49,329 bases of DNA from an uncultured SAR116 cluster alpha proteobacterium (lineage in GTDB: Bacteria > Pseudomonadota > Alphaproteobacteria > Puniceispirillales > Marisalimonadaceae). Location of the stretch: assembly GCA_902618025.1 (NCBI GenBank), contig CACMYY010000008.1, positions 1-49,329 on the forward strand, in the 5' to 3' direction. The notes below the pieces were generated by a model, which saw only the letters and a program-made list of their open reading frames with translations, made no database searches and was not told the DNA's origin. Shown here piece by piece: positions 27,274 to 35,461 of the stretch; position 1 is the first letter of the stretch; each line of letters opens with the position of its first letter. The position numbers were made by a program, and so were the translations under genes.

Positions 27274-28620
27274 TTAACTGGTATTTAACAAACTATTTTC
27301 TAACCATCTAATATCATATGATCCTTCTTTCATCACAGTAGTTTCTAATATTTTTTTATGCAAATCAATGGTAGTAGAAATTGGTTCAATGATAATTTCC
27401 TTCAAGGCTTGCCTAAGTCTTAGGATACATTGGTCTCTATCAGAAGCATGTACAATTAATTTTGCAATTAGGCTATCATAATATGGAGGAACCACATAAC
27501 CAGAATATACGCACGACTCTATTCTAATTCCTAACCCACAAGGTAAATGGAATTGTGTAATTTTTCCAGGTGAGGGGATAAATGTTTTTGGATCTTCGGC
27601 GTTTATCCTGCATTCAATAGCGTGGCCATTAAATTTAATATCATCTTGTTTAAATGATATAGGGTGACCAGCTGCTATCATAATTTGTTCTTTAACTAAA
27701 TCTATACCAGTAATAGCTTCGGTAATTGGATGCTCAACTTGAAGTCTGGTATTCATCTCAATGAAAAAAAATTGGTTATCTTCATACAAGAACTCAATTG
27801 TACCTAATCCAAGATAACCCATTTTTTTTACTGCCGAGGATGCAATTTTTCCTATTTCATCTCTTGTTTTGACATCTATTGCAGGTGATGGAGCTTCTTC
27901 AATGACTTTTTGATGACGCCTTTGTATTGAACACTCTCTTTCACCAAGATGAATCGCATTGCCAAATTTATCTGCAATAATTTGAACTTCAATATGTCTT
28001 GGTTTTTGAAGATATCTTTCAATATAAACACGATCATCACCAAATGAAGCCTTGGCTTCACTTTTAGCTGATGTAAAAGCAGACTCTAGTTCTATCTCAC
28101 TCATAGCTACTTTCATGCCTCTACCACCGCCACCTGAAGCAGCCTTGATTAAAACTGGATAGCCAATTTCTCTAGCTTCAATTAATGCGTTTTCAAAATC
28201 AATAATATTATTTTTAGAACCCGGAACAAGAGGAATACCTAATTCTTTTGCAGTTATTTTAGCTTGTATTTTATCACCCATACATTTTATGTGTTCTGGT
28301 TTTGGCCCAATAAAAACGATATTGTGAGCCTCTACGATTTCAGCAAAATCAGCATTTTCTGATAAAAAACCAACTCCAGGATGGATAGCGTCTGCGCCTA
28401 CTAACTGAGCTGCAGTTATTATAGCAGGAATGTTTAAATATGATTCTGATGATGATGGACCTCCAATGCAGACCGTTTCATCTGCTAATCTAACATGCAT
28501 TGCCTCGTTATCAGCGGTAGAATGTATAGCGACTGTCTGAATATTTAGTTCTTTACATGCTCTTAGAACTCTTAATGCTACATCACCACGATTAGCTATC
28601 AATATTTTATTAAACATCAT
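27274..28620 (-). CDS. accC: Biotin carboxylase subunit of acetyl-CoA carboxylase
   Basis: A 448-residue ATP-grasp enzyme that carboxylates biotin on AccB. Visible: KILIANRGDVALRVLRAC, the glycine-rich loop ASGGGGRGMKV, HIEVQIIADK, GERECSIQRRHQKVIEEAPS (starts GERECSIQRR), and EMNTRLQVEHPITE. Length is standard. The gene follows accB by seven bases, the usual accBC operon. Two adjacent ATG codons exist, at 28620 and 28617. Confidence 0.97.
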   Translation of the reverse strand: MMFNKILIANRGDVALRVLRACKELNIQTVAIHSTADNEAMHVRLADETVCIGGPSSSESYLNIPAIITAAQLVGADAIHPGVGFLSENADFAEIVEAHNIVFIGPKPEHIKCMGDKIQAKITAKELGIPLVPGSKNNIIDFENALIEAREIGYPVLIKAASGGGGRGMKVAMSEIELESAFTSAKSEAKASFGDDRVYIERYLQKPRHIEVQIIADKFGNAIHLGERECSIQRRHQKVIEEAPSPAIDVKTRDEIGKIASSAVKKMGYLGLGTIEFLYEDNQFFFIEMNTRLQVEHPITEAITGIDLVKEQIMIAAGHPISFKQDDIKFNGHAIECRINAEDPKTFIPSPGKITQFHLPCGLGIRIESCVYSGYVVPPYYDSLIAKLIVHASDRDQCILRLRQALKEIIIEPISTTIDLHKKILETTVMKEGSYDIRWLENSLLNTS

Positions 28621-28627
28621 GATTTAA

Positions 28628-29104
28628 TTACTCAATTACAACGAGCAACTGGTCAAATTCTACAGGTTGGCTATCCTCAAAGCCAATAAATACTATTTTT
28701 CCAGATTTAGAAGCTGTTATTGTATTCATTACTTTCATAGCCTCAATAATGAGTAAAGTATCACCTTTTGAAACTTGAGAATTTAACTTAATAAAAGGTT
28801 CTTTTCCAGGTTCTGGTGCAGAATAAGCAGTACCTACCATTGGAGAATTTACTGCGCCAGGATGTTTATTTGTAAATTGTTCTATATTTGCAGTTGATTT
28901 AGAAGCTTGTGTGTTAGCTTTTGCATCAGTATTACCAACAATAGTTTCTTGAGGTGTTGAATAGGAAGTTGACATGTGCTTAACAACCTTAACCTTAAAG
29001 TCACTTACCTCATATTCCAATTTAAACAAATTATCTTTATTAACTATATCAACTAACTCTTGGACTATACTCAGATTTTCTTTATGTATAATTTTCTTAG
29101 TCAT
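28628..29104 (-). CDS. accB: Biotin carboxyl carrier protein of acetyl-CoA carboxylase
   Basis: A 158-residue protein. The biotinyl lysine is Lys124 in IEAMKVMN. An N-terminal helical region (about 1-45) and a Ser/Thr/Ala-rich linker lead to the C-terminal biotinyl domain, which opens with the usual SPMVGTAYSAPEPG. It partners AccC, and with the AccAD pair (not here) makes malonyl-CoA. It sits between aroQ and accC. Confidence 0.95.
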   Translation of the reverse strand: MTKKIIHKENLSIVQELVDIVNKDNLFKLEYEVSDFKVKVVKHMSTSYSTPQETIVGNTDAKANTQASKSTANIEQFTNKHPGAVNSPMVGTAYSAPEPGKEPFIKLNSQVSKGDTLLIIEAMKVMNTITASKSGKIVFIGFEDSQPVEFDQLLVVIE

Positions 29105-29122
29105 TAATTTACCTTCTCTAAT

Positions 29123-29563
29123 TTATTCTTCTATAAGGCCTTTGATTGCATCTATGGCATGGAGGTAAGAATTAAAACCAAATCCAGCTATTATACCGTT
29201 CACAACCGGAGATATATAAGATTTATGGCGAAAATCTTCTCGAGCGTATATGTTAGTTATGTGCAATTCTATTTTAGGTCTAATAAACATACTTAAAGCG
29301 TCTAAAAGTCCTATAGATGTGTGAGTCAATGCTCCAGCATTAATTATAATTCCATGTCCATCATTAATAGCTTTATGAATCTCACTTATTAACTCGCCTT
29401 CAATATTTGATTGAAAAAAGTTCAATTTAAAATTGTGTTTTTTGCATTTTTCAAAACATAACTCATTTATTTTGTTTAAAGAAATATTTCCATATTTTTC
29501 AGGTTCTCTTATCCCAAGAAGATTTAAGTTAGGTCCGTTAATGATGTATAATTTTTTACTCAA
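29123..29563 (-). CDS. aroQ: 3-dehydroquinate dehydratase, type II
   Basis: About 146 residues, the normal family length. Visible: YIINGPNLNLLGIREPEKYG with the active-site Tyr, FQSNIEGELISEIH, and INAGALTHTSIGLLDAL, followed by ELHITNIYAREDFRHKSY. It makes 3-dehydroshikimate in aromatic synthesis. The TTG at 29563 (MSKKLYII) has GGAG seven to eight bases before it, which beats the earlier ATG at 29602 that would add 13 atypical residues. Confidence 0.95.
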   Translation of the reverse strand: MSKKLYIINGPNLNLLGIREPEKYGNISLNKINELCFEKCKKHNFKLNFFQSNIEGELISEIHKAINDGHGIIINAGALTHTSIGLLDALSMFIRPKIELHITNIYAREDFRHKSYISPVVNGIIAGFGFNSYLHAIDAIKGLIEE

Positions 29564-29627
29564 AATATTTCTCCAATGAAAATTAATTTTCGTTTTTGTC
29601 AATTTTAAGACTTTATATACAGATAAA

Positions 29628-30335
29628 TTAATTTTCTCGAATTTTTTTTATCATTTCTTTTAGATTATTTAAGTTTATTGCACCAGGATAAATAATATCA
29701 CCTATTATAAATGCAGGGGTTCCGTTTAGGCCAAGTAATTTTGCAATTTCTCTATTCTTCATTAATTGTTCTTCAACCTCTGGATCATTCATATCTATTT
29801 TTAATTGATCTATATCTATACCTATTATCTTAGCAGTGCTGAAAACTTTTTCTTCATTAACTCTGCCTTTTATTTTCATTAACGATAAATGAAAATTATT
29901 ATATAAATTTTGCCTTTTTGAAGCCAAGGCTGCCTTAGCAGCAATATATGATTGTTGAGACAAAATTGGAAATTCGATGAAAACAAAATTTATTTTTTTA
30001 TCTTCAGATATAATATCCAAAATTGTTTTAACTACCGATTTACAATAACCACAATTATAATCAAAAAATTCATAGATAGTTACATCAGCTTCTTTCTGAA
30101 AAATGCCGGGGTTTTTTATATCTTTTAATAAATTGATGGCATTTTGTTTTTTTTTAATTTCAAGAGATAAGTTATAATTATCCAAAGTGGATCTTATAAA
30201 ATCAGGATTATTAATCAAAAATTCCTTTATAATTGTTTCTATCCTATCTTTATTTATCTCGTGTGAGTGAGACGGATGGACCGTTAATAAAAAGTATAAT
30301 AAAATATATATATATTTTGGTATTATTTTTTTCAC
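29628..30335 (-). CDS. DsbA-family thioredoxin-like exported oxidoreductase
   Basis: A 235-residue periplasmic protein. A signal peptide spans about residues 5-24 (IYILLYFLLTVHPSHS). The thioredoxin fold shows CxxC at Cys95 and Cys98 (CGYCKS) and the cis-Pro loop NGTPAFIIGD. Between lie helical inserts typical of the DsbA/Com1 group. Probably introduces or shuffles disulfides in exported proteins. It is eight bases downstream of the M48 protease gene. Confidence 0.88.
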   Translation of the reverse strand: MKKIIPKYIYILLYFLLTVHPSHSHEINKDRIETIIKEFLINNPDFIRSTLDNYNLSLEIKKKQNAINLLKDIKNPGIFQKEADVTIYEFFDYNCGYCKSVVKTILDIISEDKKINFVFIEFPILSQQSYIAAKAALASKRQNLYNNFHLSLMKIKGRVNEEKVFSTAKIIGIDIDQLKIDMNDPEVEEQLMKNREIAKLLGLNGTPAFIIGDIIYPGAINLNNLKEMIKKIREN

Positions 30336-30343
30336 TGTTCTTA

Positions 30344-31714
30344 CTAACGAATAATTTTTGATTTAACTACTTTTATTCTCGCCAGAATGTCTTCCCCTCT
30401 CAATTTATAAATAGAAGGTAAAGAAATTTGCTTATTAGCTAAATCTACATATTTTTTTGCTTTAATAAAGTTTTTTTTAATTAGTGCCTCCTCAGCTAGT
30501 GCAATATATGACACGCCTTTCATATCCAATTTACCAGAAGATTTTGCTAACAATCTCCATAAATAACTCCAATTAGGATTATTTAAAAGTAACTCTTCTA
30601 ATATGATGATGGATTTTTTCAAATCTGTTATTTTATTTGTTTGTAAATATGTTTTTACAAGAGAGTATTTTATAAGATCTGTGGAAGGAGTGAAAACTTC
30701 GTTTAAAGTCTTAATTGTTTTTTCATATTTGATTTTTGCTTTTTTAAATTCTCCTTTCTTAAAATATATATCACCTTGTAACTCATAAAAAAATGGATAG
30801 TTTTTGAATTCATTTTGAATTAGTGCAAGATTTTTTAAGGCTGAATCATATTTTCCAACTCTGTAGAAGGAAATTGTTTGTGAGTATTTAGATAAAAAAT
30901 CATTATTATTTTTATAACTTTTTATTATTTTGTAAGGATCAACATTATATGCATTAATCTTATTTTTAATGTATTTTAATGAAATGATATTGTTATTTAT
31001 TAATATTCTTTGTTCCTTTGTTGGCGAGTTTTGATATTGTGATTTATATCTCTGTACTTGTTTCAATCTTTGCTTTGAAAAAGGGTGTGATCTGTAATAA
31101 TTTAAGGAGGAATTTGAATCTATAAGTTCATCTCTCTCTAAATTTGACAATAACATTTCTAGACCTCTTAGAGATATTTTTCTCTTTACTAATTGATCTA
31201 ATGCGAATTTATCAGCTTGCTGTTCTTGAATTCTAGAAAATTGGAGTAATGATTTTTTGGCTAGATCATTAGATCCGATAATCAATCCAAGAGTAGAATT
31301 TGCATCTAATTTACCATCTGCCGACAGTGCCAGACCTGCGAGAGTTGCAAGTTTTGAATAACGGTTTAGACTTTTTGCGTTAATTAATCTTGAACTGTAG
31401 TGATTTAAAGCTAAATGTCCAATTTCGTGAGCAAATATAGCTTGAACCTCACTCAAAGACTTTGATTTGCTTAACAAACCAGTATTCACATATATTTTAT
31501 TTGACCCAAGTACAAATGCGTTATATTGGTCATTTAATATTATACGCGGATAATAACTATCATATTTTCTGTCCTCTACAACCGACCCGATGACTTTATG
31601 TAAAAAAAATTCAATTTCAGCATCTCGAATTATTTGGACTTTTTGAGCTGCAAATACATAATTCGAAAAAAATAGCAAACTGATGAGGATTATAGTTTTT
31701 ATTTTGACCACCAA
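30344..31714 (-). CDS. M48 family metalloprotease with TPR-like C-terminus (BepA-like)
   Basis: 456 residues with a signal peptide (about 5-22, IKTIILISLLFFSNYVFA). The zinc site is His96-Glu97-x-x-His100 (FAHEIGH), followed by ALNHYSSR and EQQADKFALDQL, which gives the third ligand. From about residue 270, helical pairs (YPFFYELQGDIYFKKGEFKKA) look like TPRs. The architecture matches BepA-like outer-membrane quality-control proteases. The start is a TTG or the GTG after it, and it overlaps the 3' end of rne by 16 bp. Confidence 0.9.
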   Translation of the reverse strand: MVVKIKTIILISLLFFSNYVFAAQKVQIIRDAEIEFFLHKVIGSVVEDRKYDSYYPRIILNDQYNAFVLGSNKIYVNTGLLSKSKSLSEVQAIFAHEIGHLALNHYSSRLINAKSLNRYSKLATLAGLALSADGKLDANSTLGLIIGSNDLAKKSLLQFSRIQEQQADKFALDQLVKRKISLRGLEMLLSNLERDELIDSNSSLNYYRSHPFSKQRLKQVQRYKSQYQNSPTKEQRILINNNIISLKYIKNKINAYNVDPYKIIKSYKNNNDFLSKYSQTISFYRVGKYDSALKNLALIQNEFKNYPFFYELQGDIYFKKGEFKKAKIKYEKTIKTLNEVFTPSTDLIKYSLVKTYLQTNKITDLKKSIIILEELLLNNPNWSYLWRLLAKSSGKLDMKGVSYIALAEEALIKKNFIKAKKYVDLANKQISLPSIYKLRGEDILARIKVVKSKIIR

Positions 31715-33750
31715 CCTTTTTTCTTAGGCTTATCTGAACTTGATTTTTCACTTATTTGTGTAATTTCAATAGGTGATGAGGATTTAAGTTCTCTTACTTC
31801 AGTTATATTATCTTTATTATCCAGAGTTGTTTTATCTTTTTTTTTCATTTCTTTCGCAGATGTTGTTTTTTTATTGCTAGTTTTAGATGTTTTTGATGTG
31901 GTTTTTAAATTCTTTTTATGACTTTTCCTTTTTGTTATCATATCATCATTGTCATGATCAGTTTTTTCTTTTGATGAAGATGCTTTATCCTTATTAGCAT
32001 TATCGCTATCATTACTTGTTGTAATGGAAACCTTTTTCTTTCTTTTATTTACTCTTTTGACTCTTTTTTTTCTATTTTGTTTTTCTTCATCTTCAACATT
32101 CAAAATATTTGATTTAATATCTAATTGCTCTTGATTTGATAAAGAATTATTTTTAATTAATTCCAATTTTTTTTGAGGAGGAATAATCGTACTGTCATTT
32201 ATGAAATCTACAAATATGTTATATCTTCCTTCTATTTCATTTAACTGTGAACGTTTTTTATTAAGTATGTGCAAAATGAGGTCGGGATGTGCTGATACTT
32301 TAATACCAATAATATCCTCTGAGTTACCTTCCTCTTCAATAGACCTAAGAATTTGGATTGCACTTACTTCTATTGATTGGATCCTACCTGAACCACCACA
32401 TTGCGGGCATAATTCAGAAGAGTTTTCTACGACTGAAGGTCTAAGACGTTGACGAGATAACTCAAGAAGACCAAAGTTACTGATTTCACCAATTTGGATT
32501 CTAGCCCTATCTTTTCTCATTGCTTCTTTTAATTTTTTTTCTACTAAGTTACGATTTTTACCTTCTTCCATATCTATAAAATCAATAACTATTAAACCTG
32601 ACAGATCTCGAAGTCTTGATTGACGAGCAAATTCTTCTGCGGCTTCTAAATTTGTTTTAAGAGCTGTGTCTTCAATAGATCTTTCTCTGGTTGCCTTTCC
32701 TGAATTAACATCGATTGCAACTAAAGCTTCTGTTTGGTCAATAATTAGGTATCCTCCCGATTTTAGAGTAACTCTTGGATTAAAAATATCTTGAAGTTGT
32801 GAGTCTAGTTTAAATTTTTGAAATAAAGGATTTTTATCATTATTATATTGTTGAACTTTTTTGGAGTGACTTGGCATTACAGCCTTCATGTAATTTTTAC
32901 AGACTTTGTAAGCATCACTTCCTTCAACTAAAACTTCATCTATTTCACTATTATATAGATCTCTAATAGCTCTTTTTATTAATGAACCTTCTTCATGTAT
33001 TAAATAAGGTGCATTTGATTCTAAGGTGAGTTTTTTCACATTTTCCCAAATACCAATTGAATTAGAATAATCTCTTTTAATTTCAGTCTTAGTTCGTTTG
33101 CAACCAGCAGTTCTAATAATTACAGCCATTCCTGGTGCCACATCAAGGTCATCTACAATTTTTTTCAATCTTTTTCTGTCAATAACATTTGCAATTTTTC
33201 TACTTACTCCACCACCTCTAGGTGTATTCGGCATAAGTACGCAATACCTTCCAGCTATTGATATATATGTAGTTAAAGCAGCGCCTTTGGTACCACGTTC
33301 TTCTTTGACAACTTGTACTAATAATATTTGACGACGAGCAATTACTTCTTGAATTTTATAATTTCTGTATAAATTTCTTTTTATTTTTTTTAGTTCTTCT
33401 TCATTGTAATCATCTGTAGCATCATAAAAATTATCTTCGTTTGATTTTAATTCTTCATCTGTTTTGGCAGATGCCTCAGCCAGAAGTTTATTTTTATCCT
33501 CCACTGGTATTCTATAATAATCAGGGTGTATTTCACTAAATGCTAAAAAACCTTGCCGGTTCCCTCCATATTCAACAAATGCTGCTTGAAGACTAGGTTC
33601 AACCCTTGTCACTCTTGCTAAATAAATATTTCCTTTTAATTGTCTTCGAGAATGAACTTCATATTCGAAGTCGTCTATAATGTCATTTGTAGTTGTTATT
33701 ACTCTAGTTTCTTCAGATTCTCTCGCATCTATTAATAAACGTTTGCTCAT
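31699..33750 (-). CDS. rne: Ribonuclease E/G
   Basis: About 683 residues. The S1 domain appears early (HSRRQLKGNIYLARVTRVEPSLQAAFVEYGG, first part HSRRQLKGNIY). The catalytic metal aspartates are in VAIDVNSGKAT and VIDFIDME, and the Zn-link is CPQCGGSGRIQS. The C-terminal tail is long, Lys/Ser/Thr-rich and low-complexity, ending KKKGWWSK as in other alphaproteobacterial RNase E proteins; it is the scaffold region for degradosome partners. The start at 33750 has GGAG at 33759-33762. Upstream in-frame residues to 33795 are not part of the usual protein. Confidence 0.96.
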   Translation of the reverse strand: MSKRLLIDARESEETRVITTTNDIIDDFEYEVHSRRQLKGNIYLARVTRVEPSLQAAFVEYGGNRQGFLAFSEIHPDYYRIPVEDKNKLLAEASAKTDEELKSNEDNFYDATDDYNEEELKKIKRNLYRNYKIQEVIARRQILLVQVVKEERGTKGAALTTYISIAGRYCVLMPNTPRGGGVSRKIANVIDRKRLKKIVDDLDVAPGMAVIIRTAGCKRTKTEIKRDYSNSIGIWENVKKLTLESNAPYLIHEEGSLIKRAIRDLYNSEIDEVLVEGSDAYKVCKNYMKAVMPSHSKKVQQYNNDKNPLFQKFKLDSQLQDIFNPRVTLKSGGYLIIDQTEALVAIDVNSGKATRERSIEDTALKTNLEAAEEFARQSRLRDLSGLIVIDFIDMEEGKNRNLVEKKLKEAMRKDRARIQIGEISNFGLLELSRQRLRPSVVENSSELCPQCGGSGRIQSIEVSAIQILRSIEEEGNSEDIIGIKVSAHPDLILHILNKKRSQLNEIEGRYNIFVDFINDSTIIPPQKKLELIKNNSLSNQEQLDIKSNILNVEDEEKQNRKKRVKRVNKRKKKVSITTSNDSDNANKDKASSSKEKTDHDNDDMITKRKSHKKNLKTTSKTSKTSNKKTTSAKEMKKKDKTTLDNKDNITEVRELKSSSPIEITQISEKSSSDKPKKKGWWSK

Positions 33751-33766
33751 ATTTAATCTCCGTAAA

Positions 33767-33798
33767 AATGTGATTTCAAAAGGTACTGAAAGCACATT
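33767..33798 (-). promoter_or_regulatory. Hairpin in the rne 5' leader
   Basis: On the transcribed strand, 11 bases AATGTGCTTTC (33798-33788) pair with GAAATCACATT (33777-33767), with one mismatch, around a ten-base loop. A run of U follows, then the GGAG ribosome site and the ATG 17 bases from the hairpin. Position fits a 5' UTR hairpin of the kind by which RNase E levels are autoregulated in E. coli. Function here is inferred. Confidence 0.5.
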
Positions 33799-34156
33799 AA
33801 CTAAAGAATGAGTTTTATGAAAAATAGATAAGGATAGAAACTTATATGTATTTAGTTAATATATAAAATATATTTTTTAAAAATTGATTATATAAATAAA
33901 TCCTCAATACAAAAAATAATAAACTTATTACCAATGACACAATCCGAATTAACTTTTAACTCATTCAATTTCTTTACACGCATAAGTGTATATAAACTTG
34001 ATTTAATTTTTCTTCTTTCTCTTAATAAATATTTAAAACGTATTTATTTTAAAAATTCCATAGATGTTTATATAACTTAAACGTAATCAAGACAAACTTT
34101 ATTTTTTGTTGTATGTTTAATTCTATTTAAATCTAAAAAATGCAAAAATAATTGTA
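33799..34156. other. rne / amiC divergent intergenic region
   Basis: About 360 bp, strongly AT-rich, between the rne leader hairpin and the amiC start. No tRNA, no RNA gene and no coding frame of note was seen. Promoter-like hexamers are many because of base composition, and none stands out. Confidence 0.5.
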
Positions 34157-35413
34157 ATGCTTTTTAAAAAAAAAATTAATTTATTTTTCATCATAGTAAT
34201 TTTTTTTGTTGCATTTAACTTGATTTTTTCAAGGGTAAAAGCAGAAGAGAATAAAATTAACGCAAGTTGTGACATTACAAACATTAACATTACCTGTAGT
34301 AATCTTCGAACTGATGAAGTTTTTAAGATAAATTTATTAACTGGACCATATAGAATAAAGATAGATTTTGAAAAGAAATTAAAGATAAATAAACATAAAA
34401 TTAATAACGGTGAATTTGTAAAAAGTGTCAGGTCAAACAAATTTTCAAAAGGAAATACGATATTAGTTGTAGAATTTAAAAAACCAACAATTATTTCAGA
34501 TATAAGATATTTCAAAAACAACACTCAAAATATTAATTTAAGTATGATTTTTTCAGAAACTTCAGTAGCAAATTATGCTATTGCTAAACATGTATTATTA
34601 AAAAACAATGGAGATATCTTTGCTTTAGAAAATCATATAAATATTTTCTCTAACAATGTTAATGTTAATGATAAAGATAAAATAGTTGAATTACCTGTAA
34701 TTAAAAAAGAAAATTTTAGAAAAAATAAATTTAATAAAAAATTTATTGTTTTCATAGATCCTGGACATGGTGGTAAAGACCCTGGTGCTATTGGTCAATT
34801 AGGGACATTAGAAAAAGATATAACTTTAAAAGCTTCTATTTTATTAGCAAACAAGTTGCGTCAAAATGAAAATATTATTCCAGTTTTATCTCGAAACGAA
34901 GATATTTATTTATCTTTGAGAAAAAGAACATTGTTAGCAAAAAAAAGTAAAGCTGATATTTTTATTTCTATACATGCAGATTCTAGTAAAAATAAAAAGG
35001 CAAGTGGTATTTCTGTATTCAGTCTTTCTGAAAAAGCTTCAGATAAAGAAGCTCAAACATTAGCTCAAAAAGAAAATGAGGTTGATAATTTTTTTGGTAA
35101 TAATGATAAAGTTAAAGATCCATTAATTTTTGGTACATTGATTAAAATGTTTCAAAGACAAGCAATGAATGACAGTTCATTCTTAGCTAAAAATATTTTA
35201 TCAAATTTAGAAAAAACAAAATTGGCAGTTAATAGAGGTCATAGGTTTGCTAGTTTTTCTGTTTTAAAATCATATAATATACCGTCAGTATTAATTGAAA
35301 TTGGATTTCTATCTAATAAACAAGAAGAAAAAAAATTATTAAATTCCAGATATTTAAATGAATTATGTACAGGTTTAGCTGCTGCTATTCAAAATTATTT
35401 TTATAATCATTAA
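34157..35413 (+). CDS. amiC: N-acetylmuramoyl-L-alanine amidase (AmiC-like)
   Basis: A 418-residue exported amidase that splits septal peptidoglycan. A signal peptide spans about 8-28 (NLFFIIVIFFVAFNLIF). An AMIN-like beta domain covers about 40-130. The zinc amidase domain begins FIDPGHGGKDPGAIG (His204), with the zinc-ligand Glu in LEKDIT, IHADS for the second His, and the catalytic Glu in LIEIGFLSN. It is followed by the PBP1A gene and prfB, a usual order in this class. No clear Shine-Dalgarno was seen. Confidence 0.93.
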   Translation: MLFKKKINLFFIIVIFFVAFNLIFSRVKAEENKINASCDITNINITCSNLRTDEVFKINLLTGPYRIKIDFEKKLKINKHKINNGEFVKSVRSNKFSKGNTILVVEFKKPTIISDIRYFKNNTQNINLSMIFSETSVANYAIAKHVLLKNNGDIFALENHINIFSNNVNVNDKDKIVELPVIKKENFRKNKFNKKFIVFIDPGHGGKDPGAIGQLGTLEKDITLKASILLANKLRQNENIIPVLSRNEDIYLSLRKRTLLAKKSKADIFISIHADSSKNKKASGISVFSLSEKASDKEAQTLAQKENEVDNFFGNNDKVKDPLIFGTLIKMFQRQAMNDSSFLAKNILSNLEKTKLAVNRGHRFASFSVLKSYNIPSVLIEIGFLSNKQEEKKLLNSRYLNELCTGLAAAIQNYFYNH

Positions 35414-35461
35414 AATATAGATTGTCCCAAAAATGTCTTAATTAAAATATAATCATTAATA

